Below, piece by piece: positions 25,701 to 40,700 of a stretch of DNA of 62,500 nt (its first letter is position 1; the number at the start of each line of letters is the position of its first letter). The notes beneath the pieces are model-generated. The model did no database searches, was not told the origin of the DNA, and saw only the letters and a list, made by a program, of their open reading frames with translations. The stretch spans positions 2,222,501 through 2,285,000 of the forward strand of contig NC_135565.1 of the NCBI RefSeq assembly GCF_964340395.1. The letters are read 5' to 3'. This stretch comes from Glandiceps talaboti. Taxonomy: Eukaryota > Hemichordata > Enteropneusta > Spengelidae. Position numbers and translations under genes: made by a program.

Positions 25701-28700
25701 ATAGCTTGGTTACACTTCCACCATGTTTTAATACTGTACATAGCTTGGTTACACTTCCACCATGTTTTAGTACTGTACATAGCTTGGTTACACTTCCACC
25801 ATGTTTTAGTACTGTACATAGCTTGGTTACACTTCCACCATGTTTTAGTACTGTACATTCGGTGATCACATGATACAATAAGCAAAAATATGGCTGTTGG
25901 TGAAAAATACGCCTGCATATGTGCAGGGCTCTCGACCAATCAGAATGCGAGATTGGTGACAGGTGACATATAAATACATGTACATACCTGACGGATGGAA
26001 ATAGTGATGTGCTCTAGGGTTATACAACTGACCAGTTCTTGTTGGCATAAATACAGCTGGTAAACATACATCTAGTCAATTCAAAACAAAACAAACAAAT
26101 GTGGTCAATTAGGATATAACTTTGCTTGTCTTGTATATGTATACCAGTAATAACATCAGACATAATTGTAGACATATATATTATAGACTATATACCAATA
26201 CTGATAGACATAATTGTAGACATATATATTATTATAGACTATATACCAATACTGATAGACATAATTGTATACATATTATTATAGACTATATACCAGTAAT
26301 AACATCAGACATAATTGTATACATATTATTATAGACTATATACCAGTAATAACATCAGACATAATTGTATACATATTATTATAGACTGTATACCAGTAAT
26401 AACATCAGACATAATTGTATACATATTATTATAGACTATATACCAGTAATAACATCAGACATAATTGTATACATATTATTATAGACTGTATACTAGTAAT
26501 AACATCAGACATAATTGTATACATATTATTATAGACTATATACCAATACTGATAGACATAATTGTATACATGTATATTATTATAGACTATATACCAATAC
26601 TGATAGACATAATTGTATACATATATATTATTATAGACTATATACCAATACTGATAGACATAATTGTATACATATATATTATTATAGACTATATACCAAT
26701 ACTGATAGACATAATTGTATACATATATATTATTATAGACTATATACCAATACCGATAGACATAATTGTATACGTATATATTATTATAGACTATATACCA
26801 ATACTGATAGACATAATTGTATACATATATTATAGACTATATACCAGTAATAACATCAGACATAATTGTATACATATTATTATAGACTATATACCAATAC
26901 TGATAGACATAATTGTATACATATTATTATAGACTATATACCAGTAATAACATCAGACATAATTGTATACATATTATTATAGACTGTATACCAGTAATAA
27001 CATCAGACATAATTGTATACATATTATTATAGACTGTATACCAGTAATAACATCAGACATAATTGTAGACATATTATTATAGACTGTATACCAGTAATAA
27101 CATCAGACATAATTGTATACAATATTATTATAGACTATATACCAATACTGATAGACATAATTGTATATGTATATATTATTATAGACTATATACCAATACT
27201 GATAGACATAATTGTAGACATATTATTATAGACTATATACCAATACTGATAGACATAATTGTAGACATATTATTATAGACTATATACCAATACTGATAGA
27301 CATAATTGTAGACATATTATTACAGACTATATACCAATACTGATAGACATAATTGTAGACATATTATTATAGACTATATACCAATACTGATAGACATAAT
27401 TGTATATGTATATATTATTATAGACTCTATACCAATACTGATAGACATAATTGTATATGTATATATTATTATAGACTCTATACCAATACTGATAGACATA
27501 ATTGTATACATATATATTATTATAGACTATATACCAATACCGATAGACATAATTGTAGACATATTATTATAGACTATATACCAATATTGATAGACATAAT
27601 TGTAGACATATTATTATAGACTATATACCAATACTGATAGACATAATTGTATATGTATATATTATTATAGACTATATACCAATACTGATAGACATAATTG
27701 TATACATGTATATTATTACATACTATATACCAATACTGATAGACATAATTGTATACATGTATATTATTATAGACTATATACCAATACTGATAGACATAAT
27801 TGTATATGTATATATTATTACAGACTATATACCAATACTGATAGACATAATTGTATACATATATATTATTATAGACTATATACCAATACTGATAGACATA
27901 ATTGTATATGTATATAGTATTACAGACTATATACCAATACTGATAGACATATTTGTATACATATATATTATTATAGACTATATACCAATACTGATAGACA
28001 TAATTGTATACGTATATATTATTATAGACTATATACCAATACTGATAGACATAATTGTATACATGTATATATTATTATAGACTATATACCAATACTGATA
28101 GACATAATTGTATACGTATATATTATTAGACTATATACCAATACTGATAGACATAATTGTATACATGTATATATTATTATAGACTATATACCAATACTGA
28201 TAGACATAATTGTATATGTATATATTATTATAGACTATATACCAATACTGATAGACATAATTGTATACGTATATATTATTACAGACTATATACCAATACT
28301 GATAGACATAATTGTATACGTATATATTATTATAGACTATATACCAATACTGATAGACATAATTGTATACATATATATTATTATAGACTATATACCAATA
28401 CTGATAGACATAATTGTATACATATATATTATTATAGACTATATACCAATACTGATAGACATAATTGTATATGTATATATTATTATAGACTATATACCAA
28501 TACTGATAGACATAATTGTAGACATATATATTATTATAGACTATATACCAATACTGATAGACATAATTGTAGACATATATATTATTATTATAGACTATAT
28601 ACCAATACTGATAGACATAATTGTAGACATATATATTATTATAGACTATATACCAATACTGATAGACATAATTCTATACATATATATTATTACAGACTAT

Positions 28701-31700
28701 ATACCAATACTGATAGACATAATTGTATATGTATATATTATTATAGACTATATACCAATACTGATAGACATAATTCTATACGTATATATTATTATTATAG
28801 ACTATATACCAATACTGATAGACATAATTGTATACAAATATATTATTATAGACTATATACCAATACTGATAGACATAATTGTATATGTATATATTATTAT
28901 AGACTATATACCAATACTGATAGACATAATTGTATACGAATATATTATTATAGACTATATACCAATACTGATAGACATAATTGTATACGTATATATTATT
29001 ATAGACTATATACCAATACTGATAGACATAATTGTATACGAATATATCATTATAGACTATATACCAATACTGATAGACATAATTGTATATGTATATATTA
29101 TTAGACTATATACCAATACTGATAGACATAATTGTATACATGTATATTATTATAGACTATATACCAATACTGATAGACATAATTGTATACAATATATTAT
29201 AGACTATATACCAATACTGATAGACATAATTGTATACATACATATTATTATAGACTATATACCAATACTGATAGACATAATTGTATACATATATATTATT
29301 ATAGACTATATACCAATACTGATAGACATAATTGTATACATATTATTATAGACTATATACCAATACTGATAGACATAATTGTATACATGTATATATTATT
29401 ACAGACTATATACCAATACTGATAGACATAATTGTATACATATATTATAGACTATATACCAATACTGATAGACATAATTGTATACATATTATTATAGACT
29501 ATATACCAATACTGATAGACATAATTGTATACATGTATATATTATTATAGACTATATACCAATACTGATAGACATAATTGTATACATATATATTATTATA
29601 GACTATATACCAATACTGATAGACATAATTATATACATATATATTATTATAGACTATATACCAATACTGATAGACATAATTGTATATGTATATATTATTA
29701 TAGACTATATACCAATACTGATAGACATAATTGTATACATGTATATTATTATAGACTATATACCAATACTGATAGACATAATTGTATACAATATATTATA
29801 GACTATATACCAATACTGATAGACATAATTGTATACATACATATTATTATAGACTATATACCAATACTGATAGACATAATTGTATACATATATATTATTA
29901 TAGACTATATACCAATACTGATAGACATAATTGTATACATATTATTATAGACTATATACCAATACTGATAGACATAATTCTATACGTATATATTATTATT
30001 ATAGACTATATACCAATACTGATAGACATAATTGTATACGAATATATTATTATAGACTATATACCAATACTGATAGACATAATTGTATACGTATATATTA
30101 TTATAGACTATATACCAATACTGATAGACATAATTGTATACGAATATATTATTATAGACTATATACCAATACTGATAGACATAATTGTATACGTATATAT
30201 TATTATAGACTATATACCAATACTGATAGACATAATTGTATACGAATATATCATTATAGACTATATACCAATACTGATAGACATAATTGTATATGTATAT
30301 ATTATTATAGACTATATACCAATACTGATAGACATAATTGTATACATGTATATTATTATAGACTATATACCAATACTGATAGACATAATTGTATACAATA
30401 TATTATAGACTATATACCAATACTGATAGACATAATTGTATACATACATATTATTATAGACTATATACCAATACTGATAGACATAATTGTATACATATAT
30501 ATTATTATAGACTATATACCAATACTGATAGACATAATTGTATACATATTATTATAGACTATATACCAATACTGATAGACATAATTGTATACATGTATAT
30601 ATTATTACAGACTATATACCAATACTGATAGACATAATTGTATACATATATTATAGACTATATACCAATACTGATAGACATAATTGTATACATATTATTA
30701 TAGACTATATACCAATACTGATAGACATAATTGTATACATGTATATTATTATAGACTATATACCAACACTGATAGACATAATTGTATACATATATATTAT
30801 TATAGACTATATACCAACACTGATAGACATAATTGTATACATGTATATTATTTCTTAAAGAGTACAATACCTTCAGCAGGGTCAGATCCTATCGGTAAAT
30901 CTCCGGCACTATGTGCTAGTCTGTACTGACCAGCCATTTGTCGTTCTAAGTTCTGCTGTATTTCAGACTGTGTTCTCTCTATTAGATCTCTATGGTGTTT
31001 CACTTTGTCTTCCTGATAGTTCTTCATCCTGTCAAAGAACTGGTAACACACCAATGTAAGTAATCAAATACCACTAGTATGTACACATACCAATGTAAGT
31101 AATCAAATACCACTAGTATGTACACATACCAATGTAAGTAATCAAATACCACTAGTATGTACACATACCAATGTCAGCAGTCAAATACCACTAGTATGTA
31201 CACATACCAATGTAAGTAATCACATACCACTAGTGTGTACACACACCAATGTAAGTAATCAAATACCACTAGTATGTACACATACGAATGTAAGTAATCA
31301 AATACTACTAGTATGTACACACACCAATGTAAGTAATCAAATACCACTAGTATGTACACATACCAATGTAAGTAATCAAATACCACTAGTATGTACACAT
31401 ACCAATATAAGTAATCAAATACCACTAGTATGTACACACACCAACGTAAGTAATCACATACCACTAGTATGTACACACACCAATGTAAGTAATCAAATAC
31501 CACTAGTATGTACACATACCAATGTAAGTAATCAAATACCACTAGTATGTACACACACCAATGTAAGTAATCAAATACCACTAGTATGTACACATACCAA
31601 TGTAAGTAATCAAATACCACTAGTATGTACACATACCAATGTAAGTAATCAAATACCACTAGTATGTACACATACCAATGTAAGTAATCAAATACCACTA

Positions 31701-34700
31701 GTATGTACACATACCAATGTAAGTAATCAAATACCACTAGTATGTACACACACCAATGTAAGTAATCAAATACCACTAGTATGTACACATACCAATGTAA
31801 GTAATCAAATACCACTAGTATGTACACATACCAATGTAAGTAATCAAATACCACTAGTATGTACACATACCAATATAAGTAATCAAATACCACTAGTATG
31901 TACACATACCAATATAAGTAATCAAATACCACTAGTATGTACACACACCAATGTAAGTAATCAAATACCACTAGTATGTACACATACCAATGTAAGTAAT
32001 CAAATACCACTAGTATGTACACATACCAATGTAAGTAATCAAATACCACTAGTATGTACACACACCAATGTAAGTAATCAAATACCACTAGTATGTACAC
32101 ATACCAATGTAAGTAATCAAATACCACTAGTATGTACACACACCAATGTAAGTAATCAAATACCACTAGTATGTACACATACCAATGTCAGTAGTCAAAT
32201 ACCACTAGTATGTACACATACCAATGTAAGTAATCAAATACCACTAGTATGTACACATACCAATGTAAGTAATCAAATACCACTAGTATGTACACACACC
32301 AATGTAAGTAATCAAATACCACTAGTATGTACACACACCAATGTAAGTAATCAAATACCACTAGTATGTACACACACCAATGTAAGTAATCAAATACCAC
32401 TAGTATGTACACATACCAATGTAAGTAATCAAATACCACTAGTATGTACACATACCAATGTAAGTAATCAAATACCACTAGTATGTACACATACCAATGT
32501 AAGTAATCAAATACCACTAGTATGTACACATACCAATGTAAGTAATCAAATACCACTAGTATGTACACATACCAATGTAAGTAATCAAATACCACTAGTA
32601 TGTACACATACCAATGTAAGTAATCAAATACCACTAGTATGTACACATACCAATATAAGTAATCAAATACCACTAGTATGTACACATACCAATGTAAGTA
32701 ATCAAATACCACTAGTATGTACACATACCAATGTAAGTAATCAAATACCACTAGTATGTACACACACCAATGTAAGTAATCAAATACCACTAGTATGTAC
32801 ACATACCAATGTAAGTAATCAAATACCACTAGTATGTACACATACCAATGTAAGTAATCAAATACCACTAGTATGTACACATACCAATGTAAGTAATCAA
32901 ATACCACTAGTATGTACACATACAAATGTAAGTAATCAAATACCACTAGTATGTACACATACCAATGTAAGTAATCAAATACCACTAGTATGTACACACA
33001 CCAATGTAAGTAATCAAATACCACTAGTATGTACACACACTAATGTAAGTAATCAAATACCACTAGTATGTACACACACCAATGTAAGTAATCAAATACC
33101 ACTAGTATGTACACACACCAATGTAAGTAATCAAATACCACTAGTATGTACACACACCAATGTAAGTAATCACATACCACTAGTATGTACACATACCAAT
33201 GTAAGTAATCAAATACCACTAGTATGTACACATACCAATGTAAGTAGTCAAATACCACTAGTATGTACACACACCAATGTAAGTAATCAAATACCACTAG
33301 TATGTACACATACCAATGTCAATAGTCAAATACCACTAGTATGTACACACACCAATGTAAGTAATCAAATACCACTAGTATGTACACATACCAATGTAAG
33401 TAATCAAATACCACTAGTATGTACACATACCAATGTAAGTAATCAAATACCACTAGTATGTACACATACCAATGTAAGTAATCAAATACCACTAGTATGT
33501 ACACATACCAATGTAAGTAATCAAATACCACTAGTATGTACACATACCAATGTAAGTAATCAAATACCACTAGTATGTACACATACCAATGTCAGTAATC
33601 GCTGGTCCATATGTAATCATGAACACATTTTGCTAATTGTTTTACTCACATCATTTGAAAGATCACTTCCCCATTTAGGAAGTGGATATCCCACTCTTCT
33701 GTTTGGTTTAGCTTTCATATCCTGAGACACTCTGTTGGAGAAAAAAAAAACAGGCCAATTGAATGTCACAGTTATGACATGACTTCATATTCTACGACAC
33801 TCTGTTGGAGATGAACTGAAAATGCTCCTGTATGAGGGGAAATGTTATTAATGTGTTTTTACTGAGACTTTGTAATGTATTTCTGTCCTGTCGTACCTAT
33901 GTAAATATCTGAAGCAAGTTTACTTGAATTCAATACACTCCTGGCTATAACAGTATATCCCTTATTGCAAAAGTTCATCAAATATACAAATTAGCAATTG
34001 AATCGATACCATCATATCTTTTCTCGGTCAATATAAAGCAAGTTTCATCAAATTTGGTGCAGTCTTTCTTGGTCTAGGCCCTAATTGCCAAAGTTTGTTA
34101 ATTATGCAACTGAGCAATTAATTGACAGTGCTAAATGGTAAGAATATATATGTATTTAAGGTATTTAAGGTTTGATGGCATTAGCTATTGGTTTTTGTCA
34201 TATTTCCAATGGCAGTGCATTCCATACACAGGGTACAGCATGTGAGAATGCACAGCTGCCATATGACAATAGATTGAATGCACAGCTGCCATATGACAAT
34301 AGATTGTATGCACAGCTGCCATATGACGATAGATTGTATGCACAGCTGCCATATGACAATAGATTGTATGCACAGCTGCCATATGACAATAGATTGTATG
34401 CACAGCTGCCATATTATGACAATAGATTGAATGCACAGCTGCCATATGACAATAGATTGTATGCACAGCTGCCATATGACAATAGATTGAATGCACAGCT
34501 GCCATATTATGACAATAGATTGTATGCACAGCTGCCATATGACAATAGATTGTATGCACAGCTGCCATATTATGACAATAGATTGAATGCACAGCTGCCA
34601 TATGACAATAGATTGTATGCACAGCTGCCATATGACAATAGATTGTATGCACAGCTGCCATATGACAATAGATTGTATGCACAGCTGCCATATGACAATA

Positions 34701-37700
34701 GATTGAATGCACAGCTGCCATATGACAATAGATTGTATGCACAGCTGCCATATGACAATAGATTGAATGCACAGCTGCCATATGACAATAGATTGTATGC
34801 ACAGCTGCCATATGACAATAGATTGTATGTACAGCTGCCATATGACAATAGATTGTATGCACAGCTGCCATATGACAATAGATTGAATGCACAGCTGCCA
34901 AATGACAATAGATTGAATACACAGCTGTCATATGACAATAGATTGTATGCACAGCTGCCATATGATAATAGATTGAATGCACAGCTGCCATATGACAATA
35001 GATTGAATGCACAGCTGCCATATGATAATAGATTGTATGCACAGCTGCCATATGACAATAGATTGTATGCACAGCTGCCATATGACAATAGATTATATGC
35101 ACAGCTGCCATATGACAATAGATTGTATGCACAGCTGCCATATGACAATAGACTGTATGCACAGCTGCCATATGATAATAGATTGAATGCACAGCTGCCA
35201 TATGACAATAGATTGAATACACAGCTGCCATATGACAATATATTGTATGCACAGCTGCCATATGACAATAGATTGTATGCACAGCTGCCATATGACAATA
35301 GATTGAATGCACAGCTGCCATATGATAATAGATTGTATGCACAGCTGCCATATAATAGATTGAATGCACAGCTGCCATATGACAATAGATTGAATGCACA
35401 GCTGCCATATGACAATAGATTGAATGCACAGCTGCCATATGGTAATAGATTGTATGCACAGCTGCCATATGACAATAGATTGAATGCACAGCTGCCATAT
35501 GACAATAGATTGTATGCACAAATGCCATATGACAATAGATTGTATGCACAGCTGCCATATGACAATAGATTGAATGCACAGCTGCCATATGACAATAGAT
35601 TGTATGCACAGCTGCCATATGATAATAGATTGTATGCTCAGCTGCCATATGATTATAGATTGTATGCACAGCTGCCATATGACAATAGATTGTATGCACA
35701 GCTGCCATATGACAATAGATTGAATGCATAGCTGCCATATGACAATAGATTGTATGCACAGCTGCCATATGACAATAGATTGAATGCACAGCTGCTATAT
35801 GACAATAGATTGAATGCACAGCTGCCATATGACAATAGATTGAATGCACAACTGCCATATGATAATAGATTGAATGCACAACTGCCATATGACAATAGAT
35901 TGTATGCACAGCTGCCATATGACAATATATTGTATTTGGGTTCATGCAATAGCTGCTGACACTAACACCTCACCAGTATGTGTTAGTATTATAGTACTGG
36001 AAGGGTTAATACCTACACCAGTCCTATGTTAACACCAGACTAGCTCATTGCTAACACTCGGCTGACACTAACACCTCACCAGTATGTGTTAACAACTGGA
36101 AGGGTTAATACCTACACCAGTCCTATGTTAACATCAGACTAGCTCAGTGCTAACACTAGGCTGACACTAACGTCTCACCAGTATGTGTTTACAACTGGAA
36201 GGGTTAATGCCTACACCAGTCCTATGTTAATGATTAGCTCAGTTCTAACACTAGGCTGACACCAACACCTCACCAGTATCTGTTAACAACTGGAAGGGTT
36301 AATACCTACACCAGTCCTATGTTAACACCAGATAAGCTCAGTTCTAACACTAGGCTGACACCAACACCTCACCAGTATGTGTTAGCAACTGGAAGGGTTA
36401 ATGCCTACACCAGTCCTATGTTAACACCAGACTAGCTCAGTGCTAACACTAGGCTGGCACCAACACCTCACCAGTATGTAACATATGTAATATTGAAAAT
36501 AAATTGTATGCTGTGCACCCAGAATAAAACGTTACATTACTTACTTGGACTCTCTTTTGGCTGATGGTGGTTTAGGACTTGGTATTTTATCAGGGGTTTG
36601 TGCATGCCATCCATTCAGTGGTGACTGGTTACCATGGTTACCATTTATACATCTTTGGTCTACAGAGATGATAACATATCAAATATTACCACATACAAAA
36701 GTTCAATACCTCTTGGTGAGTTACAACTGACATTATTATATGGATTCCATTATCAATGACAAAAGTTAGGTTCTATTGTAGTTTGTTCCACAGAAAAAAA
36801 CTTAAAACCAGATTTAAACTGAATGCCTCCTGTAAGGCCAAACCATAGATTTTTGGGCATACACACATTGTTGGAATACAAAATTCTAAACTATAGCTAT
36901 TATACATGATGTATCACTTAATTGGAAAATTAATTATATGAAACTAAATGAAATGTGAAGCTTGCAAAGTTAACATATTGCCTAATTATTAAAAAAACAT
37001 TGATTATGAAAACAAACCATATAGATTATGTTACAACATCAAACTTTAAATGACACATGCACTTCTTTACCATCAACCATTAATAGATATACAAATTAAG
37101 AAATACCCTAATTACTGAAAATCCTTTATTATGCAAATTAGTCATAATATTAAAAACTATATCAACAGGCTTTAGAGGATATGTGCTTTGTCATGGTATC
37201 AGCCAAATTATATGGAATTTGAAACATGCATTCAAAAGATATAGCTTAATTACTGAAGATCATTAATTATTCAAATTACTCATTAAAAGTAAAGGCTATG
37301 TCAACAAACTTGTGCGCATTGTTATGGTCAGTATATGTACCAAATTCTATGCAATTTGAAGCTTGCATTCTTAAGATAAAGCTGAATTACCTAATGTCAT
37401 TAATTATGCAAATTATCAACATCATCGAACTTTATAGGACATATGCGTTTAGTTATGGTTAACTTATGTACTAAACTATACTGAAATTGAAGAATGCATT
37501 TTTAAGATAGAGCCTAATTACTGAAATTCATTAATTATGCAAATTATTCATAAAAAGCTTTAAGCTAAATCAGCAAACCTTATAGGATATATACTATGCA
37601 TTTTGTTATGGTCAACATATGCACCAAATTATATTGAATTTTAAGTATGCGTTCCAAAGATATAACCTAATTACTCAAAACCATTAATTATGCAAGTAAC

Positions 37701-40700
37701 TAATTAATCTTCATTGGATGTTTACCAAAATCTAATCAGTTCTTGCCATTAGCATATGGAAGATGTGTAGCAAATTTCATTATAATTGAGCTGGCTGTTT
37801 TTAAGTAAATGATGACACAGACAGAGAGGCACACACATAGACAGACGGACAGACAGACACATCCTCCTTTTAATGAAAGTTAAAAGGAAAATGACCCATT
37901 TTACACAACGAATTCATTGATTGAAACAACACAGTGTTCATCTCTTTCCCCATGAAAACAAAAGTCACCACTTGTTATTCTGTTATTCTGTTAACTCAAA
38001 GGGGTACAAACTCAGTTTATACAATTAAATGTTGTCTAGGTTACATAATATGAAATGTTTTCTAGGTTACATAATATGAAGTGTTGTCTAGGTTACATAA
38101 TATGAAGTGTTGTCTAGGTTACATAATATGAAATGTTGTCTAGGTTACATAATATGAAGTGTTGTCTAGGTTACATAATATGAAGTGTTGTCTAGGTTAC
38201 ATAATATGAAATGTTGTCTAGGTTACATAATATGAAGTGTTGTCTAGGTTACATAATATGAAGTGTTGTCTAGGTTACATAATATGAAATGTTGTCTAGG
38301 TTACATAATATGAAGTGTTGTCTAGGTTACATAATATGAAGTGTTGTCTAGGTTTCATAATATGAAGTGTTGTCTAGGTTACATAATATGAAATGTTGTC
38401 TAGGTTACATAATATGAAATGTTGTCTAGGTTACATAATATGAAGTGTTGTCTAGGTTACATAATGAATTTCAAACTTGCACCAGTACCTTCTGCTGATC
38501 CAGGTTTGTTTCTGACAATTGTATCACCATTAGCAACAGGTACCATGACAACACCACCTACACCTACTGCATCTCCACTAGTTAATGCTGCTATCTGTGC
38601 TTCTTGTACTTCTTGTAGACTTTTGGCAAGCTGATTAATTCTCCTTCTGTAGTACAAAATATAGACACAGTGTCAATACACGGACTGTAGTACTAAACAT
38701 AGACACAGTGTCAATACATGGCCTGTAATACTAAACATAGACACAGTGTCAATACATGGCCTGTAATACTAAACATAGACACAGTGTCAATACATGGCCT
38801 GTAATACTAAACATAGACACAGTGTCAATACATGGACTGTAGTACTAAACATAGACACAGTGTCAATACATGGCCTGTAATACTAAACATAGACACAGTG
38901 TCAATACATGGCCTGTAATACTAAACATAGACACAGTGTCAATACATGGACTGTAATACTAAACATAGACACAGTGTCAATACATGGAGTGTAATACTAA
39001 ACATAGACACAGTGTCAATACACGGACTGTAGTACTAAACATAGACACAGTGTCAATACATGGACTGTAATACTAAACATAGACACAGTGTCAATACATG
39101 GCCTGTAATACTAAACATAGACACAGTGTCAATACATGGACTGTAGTACTAAACATAGACACAGTGTCAATACATGGACTGTAATACTAAACATAGACAC
39201 AGTGTCAATACATGGCCTGTAATACTAAACATAGACACAGTGTCAATACATGGCCTGTAATACTAAACATAGACACAGTGTCAATACATGGACTGTAATA
39301 CTTATAAACATAGACACAGTGTCAATACATGGACTGTAATACTAAACATAGTCACAGTGTCAATACATGGACTGTAATACTAAACATAGACACAGTGTCA
39401 ATACATGGCCTGTAATACTAAACATAGACACAGTGTCAATACATGGCCTGTAATACTAAACATAGACACAGTGTCAATACATGGACTGTAGTACTAAACA
39501 TAGACACAGTGTCAATACATGGCCTGTAGTACTAAACATAGACACAGTGTCAATACATGGACTGTAATACTAAACATAGACACAGTGTCAATACATGGAC
39601 TGTAATACTAAACATAGACACAGTGTCAATACATGGAGTGTAGTACTAAACATAGACACAGTGTCAATACATGGACTGTAATACTAAACATAGACACAGT
39701 GTCAATACATGGCCTGTAGTACTAAACATAGACACAGTGTCAATACATGGACTGTAATACTAAACATAGACACAGTGTCAATACATGGCCTGTAATACTA
39801 AACATAGACACAGTGTCAATACATGGAGTGTAGTACTAAACATAGACACAGTGTCAATACATGGACTGTAATACTAAACATAGACACAGTGTCAATACAT
39901 GGACTGTAATACTAAACATAGACACAGTGTCAATACATGGACTGTAGTACTAAACATAGACACAGTGTCAATACATGGACTGTAATACTAAACATAGACA
40001 CAGTGTCAATACATGGACTGTAGTACTAAACATAGACACAGTGTCAATACATGGCCTGTAGTACTAAACATAGACACAGTGTCAATACATGGCCTGTAGT
40101 ACTAAACATAGACACAGTGTCAATACATGGACTGTAGTACTAAACATAGACACAGTGTCAATACATGGACTGTAATACTAAACATAGACACAGTGTCAAT
40201 ACATGGACTGTAGTACTAAACATAGACACAGTGTCAATACATGGACTGTAATACTAAACATAGACACAGTGTCAATACATGGCCTGTAGTACTAAACATA
40301 GACACAGTGTCAATACATGGCCTGTAATACTAAACATAGACACAGTGTCAATACATGGACTGTAGTACTAAACATAGACACAGTGTCAATACATGGCCTG
40401 TAGTACTAAACATAGACACAGTGTCAATACATGGCCTGTAGTACTAAACATAGACACAGTGTCAATACATGGACTGTAATACTAAACATAGACACAGTGT
40501 CAATACATGGAGTGTAATACTAAACATAGACACAGTGTCAATACATGGCCTGTAATACTAAACATAGACACAGTGTCAATACATGGCCTGTAATACTAAA
40601 CATAGACACAGTGTCAATACATGGAGTGTAGTACTAAACATAGACACAGTGTCAATACATGGAGTGTAATACTAAACATAGACACAGTGTCAATACATGG

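Noticed and set aside
24304-25939. Several frames of about 500 codons on both strands
   Set aside because: All are readings of one 39-bp minisatellite with no unique coding sequence.
31233-33725. 830-codon plus-strand open frame
   Set aside because: Entirely 13-codon repeats of the 39-bp minisatellite, antisense to the host gene and running through exon I; not a gene.
34172-35945. Frames of 519 and 586 codons on opposite strands
   Set aside because: 30-bp minisatellite read in different phases.
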